Below are positions 51,651 through 59,328 of a DNA stretch of 64,000 nucleotides, one piece after another. The DNA comes from Bradyrhizobium guangzhouense (GTDB lineage: Bacteria > Pseudomonadota > Alphaproteobacteria > Rhizobiales > Xanthobacteraceae): the NCBI RefSeq assembly GCF_004114955.1, contig NZ_CP030053.1, positions 5,084,001 to 5,148,000 on the forward strand, given 5' to 3'. The position numbers and the translations under genes are program-made. How positions within the stretch are numbered: the first letter of the stretch is position 1; every line of letters starts with the position of its first letter. The notes under the pieces are model-generated. The model did not search any database and had not been told where the DNA came from. It was given only the letters and a program-made list of their open reading frames with translations.

Positions 51651-52838
51651 TCAGCGCTCCGCCAGCGCGATGCGCGCATTGTACCAGTTCATGAAGAAGC
51701 TGATGCCGAGGCTGATGGTGAGGAAGACGGCCATGATCAGCGCGATTGCCTCGATCGCCTGCCCGGTCTGGTTCAGCGTGGTGTTGGCGACGGAGACCAC
51801 GTCCTGGTAGCCGATCGCCACCGCGAGCGAGGAGTTCTTGGTCAGATTGAGATACTGGCTGGTCATCGGCGGCACGATCACGCGCAAAGCCTGCGGCAGG
51901 ATGATCTGCCGCAACATGAAGCTGCGGCGCAGCCCGAGCGCGCGGGCGGCATCCCACTGCCCGTGCGGCACCGACTGGATGCCGCTGCGCACGATCTCGG
52001 CGATGAAGGCCGAAGTATAAGTCACGAGCGCAATCAGCAGCGCGAAATATTCCGGCGCGAGCGTCAGCCCACCCACGAAGTTGAAGCCGCGCAACTGCGG
52101 CCATTCGATGGTCCAGGATACGCCGAGCAAGAACGACACCGCTGCCGGCAGCACGACAATGAGCCCGACCGCAAAGGGCCACGCCGGCCGCGGCTTGCCC
52201 TCCCGTATCTGCTGCGCGACCAACCATCGCCTGATGGCAAGAAATGCAATGAAGCCCAGCACGGCCGTGCCGAGCACCCAGAGCTGCGGCGCCCCGATCG
52301 GGATCGCCGGCAGGATCAGGCCGCGATTGGAGAGGAACACGCCCTCGACCGGCCGCCACGCCGCGCGTGCGGCCGGCAACGCCTGCATCAGCACGTACCA
52401 GAACAGCAATTGAAGCAGCAGCGGGATGTCGCGCAGGACTTCGACATAGACGGCGGCGAGCCGAGACAGCAGCCAGTTGGCCGACAGCCGCGAAATTCCG
52501 ATCAGCGTGCCCAGGATGGTCGCCAGCACGATGCCGATCAGGGCGACGCGCAGCGTATTGGCCACGCCGACGGCGAAGGCCCAGAGGTAGCTGTCTTTCG
52601 GATTGTAGGCGAGCAGGCTGTCGGCGATCGGCATCCCCGCCTCGCGGCCGAGAAAGGCAAAGCCGGTGGTGATGCGGCGGGCCGAGAGGTTGGTGACGGT
52701 GTTGGACCAGAGAAAGACGATGACGGCGAGCGCAATGCCGACCACCAGCACCTGCCAGAACAGGCCCTTCAACTCGTTCGGCCCGAGCGCGCCGAAAAAA
52801 CTGCGGCGCGGCGGCGGCCTGGGATCATCTGAGGTCAC
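51651..52838 (-). CDS. aapQ: Polar amino-acid ABC transporter permease (AapQ-like)
   Basis: A 395-residue permease recognisable by TNLSARRITTGFAFLGREAG and YVEVLRDIPLLLQLLFWYVL, typical of AapQ. The EAA loop is ARALGLRRSFMLRQIILPQA. The start is a GTG at 52838-52836. It is the first gene of the leftward permease unit and is divergent from the RpiR regulator across 87 bases that carry a pair of operator-like repeats. Length matches AapQ of Rhizobium. Confidence 0.9.
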   Translation of the reverse strand: MTSDDPRPPPRRSFFGALGPNELKGLFWQVLVVGIALAVIVFLWSNTVTNLSARRITTGFAFLGREAGMPIADSLLAYNPKDSYLWAFAVGVANTLRVALIGIVLATILGTLIGISRLSANWLLSRLAAVYVEVLRDIPLLLQLLFWYVLMQALPAARAAWRPVEGVFLSNRGLILPAIPIGAPQLWVLGTAVLGFIAFLAIRRWLVAQQIREGKPRPAWPFAVGLIVVLPAAVSFLLGVSWTIEWPQLRGFNFVGGLTLAPEYFALLIALVTYTSAFIAEIVRSGIQSVPHGQWDAARALGLRRSFMLRQIILPQALRVIVPPMTSQYLNLTKNSSLAVAIGYQDVVSVANTTLNQTGQAIEAIALIMAVFLTISLGISFFMNWYNARIALAER

Positions 52839-52888
52839 AGCACAAAAATCCTCCCTGAAAACAGCGATTTCCGGCAGCGCGCATCAAC

Positions 52889-52924
52889 TGTTGCATCAAA
52901 TGCTTATTCGTGCAACAAATGTTT
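52889..52924. promoter_or_regulatory. Direct and inverted repeats, probable RpiR operator
   Basis: TGCATCAAATGCTT (52892-52905) and TGCAACAAATGTTT (52911-52924) are direct repeats matching at 12 of 14 positions, 19 bases apart (about two helical turns). They also contain an inverted pair TGTTGCA (52889-52895) and TGCAACA (52911-52917). The second copy abuts the RpiR start codon at 52926, which has no visible ribosome-binding site, so the site could overlap the transcription start. Confidence 0.6.
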
Positions 52925-52925
52925 C

Positions 52926-53798
52926 ATGGCCGTATCAGCGAAATCCTCGCCGTTGAGCGAACTGCGCATTGCGTTGCCATCACTCCCCCTGCGCTTGCAG
53001 GAGGTCGGACGTTTCGTCGCGGCCAATGATTACGACGCCACCACCCGCTCGATGCGTGATCTTGCGGCAGAGGCCGGCGCCGATCCCGCCGCATTCACGC
53101 GGCTTGCGAAGGCGATCGGCTACTCCGGCTGGGACGAATTGCGCGCGGCGCTGACCGAGGAACGACGGCCGTCCCAGACCTCGCCCTTCTCCGGTCGCGC
53201 CAAGAGCCGCCGCCACGGCCCGAATGCCGATGTTGCACTCATCACCGACAAGCTCGAAGCCGAAGCTGCGGGCCTGCCGCATATCTCCGCGCAGGCGATC
53301 GCGGACGCGGCCCGCACGCTGCACGATGCAAACCGGATCTGGATTGCGGGCTATCGCAGCTGTCGCAGCGTTGCCGAATTGCTCAATTACGAGCTCAGAC
53401 TGTTCCGGCCCGAACAGGTGCAGATCGTCGGCACCTCGGGTCCCGACGATTTGGATCTCGGGGCTTTCCGTCCCGGCGAGGCCGTCATCGTCGTTGGCTT
53501 CCTGCCTTACACACATGCCAGCGTTCGCGTTGCACAAGCGGCCCATCGCGCCGGCGCAACGCTGATTGCCATCGCGGACAGTCTCTTGGCACCCATGGCC
53601 GAGGGCGCCGATCACGTGCTGCTGTTCGAAGCGGCCTCCTCCCCTGGTTTCTTTCCGAGCCTCACCGGGGCGATTGCGATCGCGCAGTCGCTGGCGGCGG
53701 TGACGTTCGCGCTCGGCGGCTCGGCCGCCAAGAAGCGCCTGGAAAATACCGAGGGCCGGCTCGCCGCGGCCTCCACTTATGTCGCAGAGAAAGGTTGA
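52926..53798 (+). CDS. MurR/RpiR-family transcriptional regulator
   Basis: A 290-residue regulator with an N-terminal HTH_6 domain (about residues 10-80, MRDLAAEAGADPAAFTRLAK) and a C-terminal SIS domain (about 120-260, IWIAGYRSCRSVAELLNYEL), which in this family senses phosphosugars or related ligands. It is divergent from the Aap permease genes and followed 3 bases later by an aminotransferase, so it likely controls both. The start codon has almost no Shine-Dalgarno sequence. An unusual pair of repeats overlaps the leader. Confidence 0.9.
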   Translation: MAVSAKSSPLSELRIALPSLPLRLQEVGRFVAANDYDATTRSMRDLAAEAGADPAAFTRLAKAIGYSGWDELRAALTEERRPSQTSPFSGRAKSRRHGPNADVALITDKLEAEAAGLPHISAQAIADAARTLHDANRIWIAGYRSCRSVAELLNYELRLFRPEQVQIVGTSGPDDLDLGAFRPGEAVIVVGFLPYTHASVRVAQAAHRAGATLIAIADSLLAPMAEGADHVLLFEAASSPGFFPSLTGAIAIAQSLAAVTFALGGSAAKKRLENTEGRLAAASTYVAEKG

Positions 53799-53801
53799 CT
53801 C

Positions 53802-55151
53802 ATGAGCGCCCGCACCAGCCGCGTGCTGCATCGTTCGCTGCGCGAAACGCCGCCCGTGGCGGTTGGCGGCGAAGGCGTCTATCTCTTTGCCGGGGACGGA
53901 CGGCGCGTGATCGACGCTTCCGGCGGCGCGGCGGTGTCCTGCCTCGGGCATCAACATCCCCGCGTGATCGCGGCGATGGCAAAGCAGGCCTCGACCCTCG
54001 CCTATGCCCATACCGCCTTCTTCTCTTCCGAGCCGGCCGAGGCGCTCGCCGAAACGCTGGTCGGCCATGAGCCCGGCGGCCTCGCCTACGCCTATTTCGT
54101 CAGCGGCGGATCGGAGGCGATCGAGGCCAGCATCAAGCTCGCGCGGCAATATTTCATCGAGCGCGGCGAGCCGCAGCGCCAGCATTTCATCGCACGGCGG
54201 CAGAGCTATCACGGCAACACGCTCGGCGCGCTCGCTGCCGGCGGCAATGCCTGGCGCCGCGCGCCCTACGCCCCACTGCTCTCGGCCGCCTTCAGCCATG
54301 TGACGCCGGCCTTTGCCTATCACGAGAAACTCGACGGTGAATCCGATGCGCAATTCGTCGCACGCCTTGCCGCGGAGCTCGAAGCCGAGTTTGAGCGGCT
54401 TGGTCCCAACACGGTTGCCGCGTTCCTGGCCGAACCCGTCGTCGGCGCCACCGCCGGCGCGGTGACGGCGCCGGACGGCTACTTCAAGGCGGTTCGCGAG
54501 ATCTGCGACAAGCACGGCGCGCTGCTCATTCTCGACGAGGTCATGTGCGGCATGGGCCGCACCGGCACCACGCATGCCTGGGAGCAGGAAGGCATTGCGC
54601 CGGATATCCAGGCGATCGCGAAAGGTCTCGGCGGCGGCTACCAGCCGATCGGCGCGATGCTGGCAAGCAGAGCGATCATCGACACCATCCGCGCCGGCTC
54701 CGGCGCCTTCCAGCACGGCCACACTTACCTGGCGCATCCCCTCGCCTGCGCGGCCGCGCTCGCCGTGCAGGACGTGATCCGCGAGGACAATCTGCTTGCG
54801 CAAGTGAAGCTGCGCGGCAAGCAACTCGAGCAGCGGCTCACCGAGCGCTTCGGCAATCACCGCCATGTCGGCGACATCAGGGGCCGCGGTCTGTTCTGGG
54901 CGATCGAGCTTGTCGCCGATCGTGCCAAGCGCACCTCGTTCGATCCGGCGCTCAAACTCCATCAGAAGATCAAGGCGGAAGCGTTCGCCAATGGCCTCGG
55001 CTGCTATCCCGGCGGCGGTACCGCCGACGGCATCCGCGGCGACCATGTGCTGCTGGCGCCGCCCTATATCGCGTCCGCGGACGAGATCGAACTGATCGTC
55101 GACAAGCTCGGCACGGCCATCGACGTTGTGTTGCGTAGTGTCAATCACTGA
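53802..55151 (+). CDS. Class III aminotransferase (aspartate aminotransferase fold)
   Basis: A 449-residue PLP enzyme. It shows SGGSEAIEASIKLARQY (cofactor phosphate), SYHGNTLGAL, LLILDEVMCGMGRTG with PLP-binding Asp245, and Lys274 in AIAKGLGGGYQPIGA, which forms the Schiff base. It transfers an amino group from an omega- or alpha-amino acid to a keto acid, substrate unknown. The gene follows the RpiR gene by 3 bases and precedes the binding protein by 15, so all three are one operon. Its presence suggests that the imported amino compound is transaminated after uptake. Confidence 0.9.
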   Translation: MSARTSRVLHRSLRETPPVAVGGEGVYLFAGDGRRVIDASGGAAVSCLGHQHPRVIAAMAKQASTLAYAHTAFFSSEPAEALAETLVGHEPGGLAYAYFVSGGSEAIEASIKLARQYFIERGEPQRQHFIARRQSYHGNTLGALAAGGNAWRRAPYAPLLSAAFSHVTPAFAYHEKLDGESDAQFVARLAAELEAEFERLGPNTVAAFLAEPVVGATAGAVTAPDGYFKAVREICDKHGALLILDEVMCGMGRTGTTHAWEQEGIAPDIQAIAKGLGGGYQPIGAMLASRAIIDTIRAGSGAFQHGHTYLAHPLACAAALAVQDVIREDNLLAQVKLRGKQLEQRLTERFGNHRHVGDIRGRGLFWAIELVADRAKRTSFDPALKLHQKIKAEAFANGLGCYPGGGTADGIRGDHVLLAPPYIASADEIELIVDKLGTAIDVVLRSVNH

Positions 55152-55166
55152 GGGGAGAGTAGCATC

Positions 55167-56177
55167 ATGAGGAAAATGGTTATCGCAGCGGGCGTGCTCG
55201 CGGCATCGACGGTGATCGCCCAGGCGGCGACGCTCGACACGGTCAAGAGCCGCGGCACGCTGGTGTGCGGCGTCAGCGCCGGTTTCGCCGGATTCTCGGC
55301 ACCGGACTCGCAGGGCAATTACAAGGGCCTCGACGTCGATTACTGTCGTGCACTCGCAGCCGGCGTGCTCGGCGACCCCAACAAGGTGCGCTACGTCTCG
55401 CTGACGGCGCAGAACCGCTTCACTGCGCTGCAGTCGGGCGAGATTGACGTGCTCTATCGCAATTCGACGCAGACATATTTGCGCGGCGTCACGCTCGGTT
55501 TGCGCCAGGGCCCGATCAACTTCTACGACGGCCAGGGATTTGTCGTGAAGAAAGACCTCGGCGTCAAGGACATCAAGGACCTCAAAGGCGCCACCGTCTG
55601 CGTAGCGCAGGGCACTACGCACGAAGTCACGCTCGGCGATTACGGCCGCGCCAATGGCATCGACTGGAAGCCGCTGGTGTTCGACCGCGTCGATACCATG
55701 TACCAGACCTTCTTCGGCGGCCGCTGCGACGCCATGACCCAGGACGCCTCGGCGCTCGCCGGAGCCGTGACGACCGCGGCGCCGAACCCCGCCGATTACG
55801 TCGTGCTGCCGCAGACCATCAGCAAGGAGCCGCTCGGCCCCTTCACCCGCAACGGCGACGAAGTCTGGAGCGATATCGTCACCTGGCTGCACTACGGCCT
55901 GATCGAAGCCGAAGAGCTCGGCGTGACCCAGGCCAATGTCGACGAGATGACGAAGTCGCAGGCGCCCGCCGTCCAGCGGCTGTTAGGGGCCTCCGGCGAC
56001 CTCGGCTCGCGGCTTGGGCTGGACAACAAATGGCTGGTCACGGTGCTCAAGGCCACCGGCAATTACGGTGAGATCTACGAGCGCAACGTCGGCAAGGCGA
56101 GCCCGCTCAAGCTCGAGCGTGGCCTCAACGGCCTCTGGACCAAGGGCGGCTTGATGTACGCGGTGCCGTTCAAATAG
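55167..56177 (+). CDS. aapJ: Polar amino-acid ABC transporter substrate-binding protein (AapJ-like)
   Basis: A 336-residue periplasmic binding protein. A signal peptide occupies about residues 1-20 (MRKMVIAAGVLAASTVIAQA, cleavage near AQAA). The mature part starts VKSRGTLVCGVSAGFAGFS and continues GNYKGLDVDYCRALAAGVLG, the standard opening of AapJ/BztA proteins. The start has AGGGGAGAG upstream. It completes, with AapQ and AapM on the other strand, three of the four Aap components. The ATPase must be supplied from elsewhere. Confidence 0.92.
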   Translation: MRKMVIAAGVLAASTVIAQAATLDTVKSRGTLVCGVSAGFAGFSAPDSQGNYKGLDVDYCRALAAGVLGDPNKVRYVSLTAQNRFTALQSGEIDVLYRNSTQTYLRGVTLGLRQGPINFYDGQGFVVKKDLGVKDIKDLKGATVCVAQGTTHEVTLGDYGRANGIDWKPLVFDRVDTMYQTFFGGRCDAMTQDASALAGAVTTAAPNPADYVVLPQTISKEPLGPFTRNGDEVWSDIVTWLHYGLIEAEELGVTQANVDEMTKSQAPAVQRLLGASGDLGSRLGLDNKWLVTVLKATGNYGEIYERNVGKASPLKLERGLNGLWTKGGLMYAVPFK

Positions 56178-56185
56178 AAAGGGCT

Positions 56186-56327
56186 CGTGTCCCGGACGCG
56201 GAGCAGTGTGCAACGCTGCTCCGCGGAGCCGGGACCCAGCCACGGCTTCTAACGCTCCAAGAGAATGGGCCCCGGCTCTGCATCGCATCACTTCGTGCTG
56301 CGCTGCGTCCGGGCACAAGACCCGGGT
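56186..56327. repeat. Large inverted repeat (CGTGTCCCGGACGC family)
   Basis: CGTGTCCCGGACGC (from 56186) faces GCGTCCGGGCAC near 56304-56315. Inner parts contain GGAGCAG/CTGCTCC and GAGCCGGG/CCCGGCTC. It fills the gap between the binding protein and the racemase-fold gene, so these two may be transcribed separately. Confidence 0.75.
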
Positions 56328-56339
56328 AAGCACGTTTCA

Positions 56340-56990
56340 ATGACCACACCCATGCGCATCGCCCTGATCCACGCCCTTAAACACTCCATCGCCCCGATCG
56401 AGGCGGCGTTCGCGCTCGCCTGGCCGGAGGCGCGGCTGATGAACCTGCTCGACGACAGTCTGTCGGCGGATCTGGCGCGTGACGGCAAGCTCAACGACGC
56501 CATGACCGATCGCTTCCTTGCGCTCGGCGACTATGCAGTCGCGACGGGAGCGAACGCGATCCTGTTCACCTGCTCGGCCTTCGGCCCCTGCATCGAGGCC
56601 GTCGCCCGCGCTCATGCGCCGATGCCGGTGCTCAAGCCGAATGAAGCCATGATCGAACGGGCCGTGACGATGGGCAAAAAAATCGGCCTGCTCTCGACCT
56701 TTCCACCGACGCTGGTGTCGATGCCGCCGGAGTTTCCGGCGTCCGTCCAGATCGTGCCGAAACTCGCCGAGGGCGCGCTGGCCGCACTCGATCGCGGCGA
56801 CCGCGCCACCCACGACCGGTTGATCGTCGAAGCGTCGAAGGATCTGCGCGATTGCGACGTCATTGCGCTGGCTCAGTTCAGCATCGCGTCATCAGCACCG
56901 CTGGTCGCGCAAGCCACCGGCCGTCCGGTCGTGACGACGCCGGACAGCGCGGTTGACAAGCTGATGGGACTGCTGAAGGCGAAGGCCTAA
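56340..56990 (+). CDS. Asp/Glu/hydantoin racemase-fold protein
   Basis: A 216-residue protein with the two-lobed Asp/Glu racemase fold. The first catalytic cysteine region is FTCSAFGPC with Cys78. At the second lobe the position where racemases have cysteine reads IALAQFS (about residues 175-181), so the second active-site Cys is missing. It may be an isomerase or decarboxylase of the arylmalonate-decarboxylase or maleate-isomerase kind rather than a two-base racemase. MTTPMRIAL at 56340 or MRIAL at 56352 are possible starts. It ends in a 4-base overlap with the convergent TetR gene. Confidence 0.8.
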   Translation: MTTPMRIALIHALKHSIAPIEAAFALAWPEARLMNLLDDSLSADLARDGKLNDAMTDRFLALGDYAVATGANAILFTCSAFGPCIEAVARAHAPMPVLKPNEAMIERAVTMGKKIGLLSTFPPTLVSMPPEFPASVQIVPKLAEGALAALDRGDRATHDRLIVEASKDLRDCDVIALAQFSIASSAPLVAQATGRPVVTTPDSAVDKLMGLLKAKA

Positions 56991-57634
56991 GCGCCTGCCT
57001 TCTTGCGGCGCTGCGCGTCCTTGATCGCAACGGCGAGCGCCGCCTTCGTCTCGTTGACGAAATCTTCAACCAGCTCCTCGCGCGTGGCATGCGCCGCCTC
57101 GCCGGTGAACAGGCCCTGCTCGGCCAGCATCACCACGCCATGCAACGCCGCCCAGATCTTGAGGGCCTGACGCTCGCGCAAATAGCCGACCGCGGGCGCC
57201 TCCAGCGCTTCGATCACGAGCGCAAAAGTCTCCCGCGTGGCCTCGTGCAGCTCGCTGCCCTTGGCCGCGCATGAGACGGTGCGGGACGCGAACATCAAGC
57301 GGTAGACACCGTTACGGCGCAGACCGAAGTCGAGCGTCGCCTGCGCCAGCCGTGACAATTTCGATTGCTTCGAGGGCTTGATCATGGCTTCGCGCAACAT
57401 CGCGCTGAACTGCCGGAACGCCTCTGCCGTCGCCGCGGTCAGCAACGCCTCGCGGTCGGCAAAATGGCGGTAGGGCGCCGGCTGCGAGACGCCGAGCTGC
57501 TTTGCCAGGGCCTTGATGCTGATCGCTTCCGCCCCGCCCCGCTCCGCCTCGCGCAACGCGGCCTTGATCAGGGCGTCACGGAGATCGCCATGGTGGTAGG
57601 TGTTCTCGGGCTTGCGGGCGAGTTGTGATCGCAT
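56987..57634 (-). CDS. TetR/AcrR-family transcriptional regulator
   Basis: A 215-residue TetR repressor. The HTH is at about residues 25-60 (AISIKALAKQLGVSQPAPYR, then HFADREALL), followed by a helical ligand domain with the TetR_C-type sequence. MRSQLARKPENTYHHGDLR at 57634 is the start; a much longer frame upstream overlaps the ferredoxin gene. It faces the ferredoxin-P450 genes across 153 bases that contain an inverted repeat over the -35 region. It probably represses them and perhaps itself in response to a P450 substrate. Confidence 0.92.
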   Translation of the reverse strand: MRSQLARKPENTYHHGDLRDALIKAALREAERGGAEAISIKALAKQLGVSQPAPYRHFADREALLTAATAEAFRQFSAMLREAMIKPSKQSKLSRLAQATLDFGLRRNGVYRLMFASRTVSCAAKGSELHEATRETFALVIEALEAPAVGYLRERQALKIWAALHGVVMLAEQGLFTGEAAHATREELVEDFVNETKAALAVAIKDAQRRKKAGA

Positions 57635-57661
57635 GTTACGGGCAAGCCTATAAGTTTGCGC

Positions 57662-57680
57662 TTGACAGGGGAAGCCTGTC
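57662..57680. promoter_or_regulatory. Inverted repeat over the -35 of the ferredoxin-P450 promoter (TetR operator candidate)
   Basis: GACAGG (57664-57669) and CCTGTC (57675-57680) form a perfect inverted repeat with a 5-base spacer, 17 bases long, a usual size for a TetR operator. TTGACA (57662-57667) overlaps its left arm. An AT-rich stretch with TAATAG and TATATAA follows at 57688-57700. The site lies 28 bases upstream of the tetR start and 108 bases before the ferredoxin gene. Confidence 0.7.
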
Positions 57681-57787
57681 GCGAATGTAATAGTATATAA
57701 CTTAGAATGAGCGGCAAATGCCGCAGACAACAGACAAGAGGAACGCGCCGCCCGTCGGGCTACGCGCACACGACCGAGGGAGCCGCA

Positions 57788-57997
57788 ATGGCAGCGCGAC
57801 TGAAAGTTCACGTCGATCCCGACAAATGCCAGGGCCACGCGCGCTGCAAGGCGCTGGCACCGGAGCTGTTCGAGCTCGACGAATACGGCAACGCCCACGA
57901 GGCCGGAGACGGCACGGTTCCGCCGGGCCTCGAGGACAAGGCGTGGCTTGCCAAATCCAATTGCCCGGAAATCGCGATCGATGTGATCGAGGAGTAG
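57788..57997 (+). CDS. Small [3Fe-4S]-type ferredoxin, P450 partner
   Basis: A 69-residue ferredoxin of the P450-partner kind (SoyB/FdxE-like). Cysteines are at 14, 20 and 59, in the pattern C-x2-H-x2-C ... CP (KCQGHARC and NCPE), with His17 at the position of the usual second ligand, so a [3Fe-4S] cluster is expected. It passes electrons to the cytochrome P450 encoded 77 bases downstream. MAARLKVHVDP at 57788 is the start. No ferredoxin reductase gene is nearby, so a shared reductase must be used. Confidence 0.9.
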   Translation: MAARLKVHVDPDKCQGHARCKALAPELFELDEYGNAHEAGDGTVPPGLEDKAWLAKSNCPEIAIDVIEE

Positions 57998-58074
57998 CGC
58001 GCCCCTGCCCGCGCGCGCTTTGCGTAGCTTCTGCGAACACGAGCCCCAATGGATTTTCAAGGGATCTTCCTGCC

Positions 58075-59295
58075 ATGTCCGACGTGAGCCAGCCCGCCGC
58101 CCATCCGCCCGTGACCGACTGGGTCAACGACTTCGACCATACCGATCCGCAATGGACGGACGATCCATTTCCGATCTGGGAGGAGCTGCGCGCCGCAAGC
58201 CCGGTCGTGCACACGGAGCGCTTTCTGGGCTGCTACATGCCGACGACCTACGAGGCGGTGCGCGAGATTGCCAACGACACCGAGCATTTCTCCTCGCGCC
58301 GAATCATCGTCCGCGACGTCCGGCCCGAGGTCGCCAGGAACGCGGCCCCGCCGATCACGTCGGATCCGCCCGTGCACAAGCCGGCCAAGCAATTGCTGCT
58401 GCCGCCGTTCACGCCGGATGCGATGAAAAAGCTGGAACCGCGGATGCGGGCGATCTGCAACGAGCTGATCGACGGGTTCATTGCCGGCGGCAAGGTCGAC
58501 GCCGCCGCGCGCTACGCCAAATACATCCCTGTTCGGGCCATCGCGCATATGCTCGGCATTCCCGAGAGCGACAGCGATCTGTTCATCAACTGGATCCACA
58601 TGATCCTGGAGCTCGGCATCAGGGACGAGACCAAGCTGCTCCAGGCCGTGCAGGAGATGAGCGCCTATTTCAGGACGCATATCGAAGAGCGCAGGTCGAA
58701 GCCGACCGACGACCTCATCTCCTATCTGATGAACGCCAAGGACCGGGAAGGCCAGCCGCTGGAAGAGTCGCACGTGCTGGGCTCATTGCGGCTGCTCCTG
58801 ATCGCCGGCATCGACACCACGTGGAGCGCGATCGGCTCCTCGCTGTGGCATCTCGCCCGGACGCCTGTAGATCGCGAGCGGCTGATCGCCGAGCCGGAGC
58901 TGATTCCCACCGCCGTGGAGGAGCTGCTGCGCGCCTATTCGCCTGTTACGATGGCCCGCGAAGTGGTCAAGGAGACCACGATCTCGGGCTGTCCGGTCAA
59001 GGCGGGCAACATGGTGCTGCTGTCCTTCCCGGCGGCCAACCGGGACCCAGAAATGTTTCCGGACGCCGACAAGGTCGTGATCGATCGCCGGGAGAATCGC
59101 CATGCGGCCTTCGGCCTCGGCATCCACCGCTGCGTCGGTTCCAACCTGGCGCGGATGGAGATGCAGGTTGCGCTTGAGGAATGGCTGAAGCGGATTCCGG
59201 ACTTCCGGCTCGATCCTGCCGGGACCGTGACCTGGTCGCAGGGCACGGTGCGAGGACCCCGCCAGTTGCCATTTCTGCTGGGAAAGGCGATGTAG
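58075..59295 (+). CDS. Cytochrome P450
   Basis: A 406-residue soluble bacterial P450. Visible are the I-helix oxygen-activation motif LIAGIDTTWSAIG, the K-helix ExxR (EELLR), and the heme loop FGLGIHRCVGSNLARME with the thiolate ligand Cys353. An N-terminal proline-rich and tryptophan segment is typical of class I bacterial P450s. It hydroxylates an unknown small molecule using electrons from the adjacent ferredoxin. The CYP family number cannot be read by eye. It is followed 33 bases later by an MHS transporter. Confidence 0.94.
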   Translation: MSDVSQPAAHPPVTDWVNDFDHTDPQWTDDPFPIWEELRAASPVVHTERFLGCYMPTTYEAVREIANDTEHFSSRRIIVRDVRPEVARNAAPPITSDPPVHKPAKQLLLPPFTPDAMKKLEPRMRAICNELIDGFIAGGKVDAAARYAKYIPVRAIAHMLGIPESDSDLFINWIHMILELGIRDETKLLQAVQEMSAYFRTHIEERRSKPTDDLISYLMNAKDREGQPLEESHVLGSLRLLLIAGIDTTWSAIGSSLWHLARTPVDRERLIAEPELIPTAVEELLRAYSPVTMAREVVKETTISGCPVKAGNMVLLSFPAANRDPEMFPDADKVVIDRRENRHAAFGLGIHRCVGSNLARMEMQVALEEWLKRIPDFRLDPAGTVTWSQGTVRGPRQLPFLLGKAM

Positions 59296-59328
59296 GCACC
59301 CAGACAACGGATTTCTGGGAGGCCGGAC

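Noticed and set aside
50542..52359. A 605-codon frame suggesting a fused permease
   Set aside because: Only the part from 51648 downward matches a permease; the rest is an off-frame reading of AapQ.
52980..55892. A 970-codon open frame on the - strand over the RpiR, aminotransferase and binding-protein genes
   Set aside because: The three + strand genes have clear family motifs and ribosome-binding sites; the antisense frame has none.
57718..59295. A frame that looks like a ferredoxin-P450 fusion
   Set aside because: The ferredoxin is coded in a different frame (57788-57997); the P450 begins at its own ATG at 58075.
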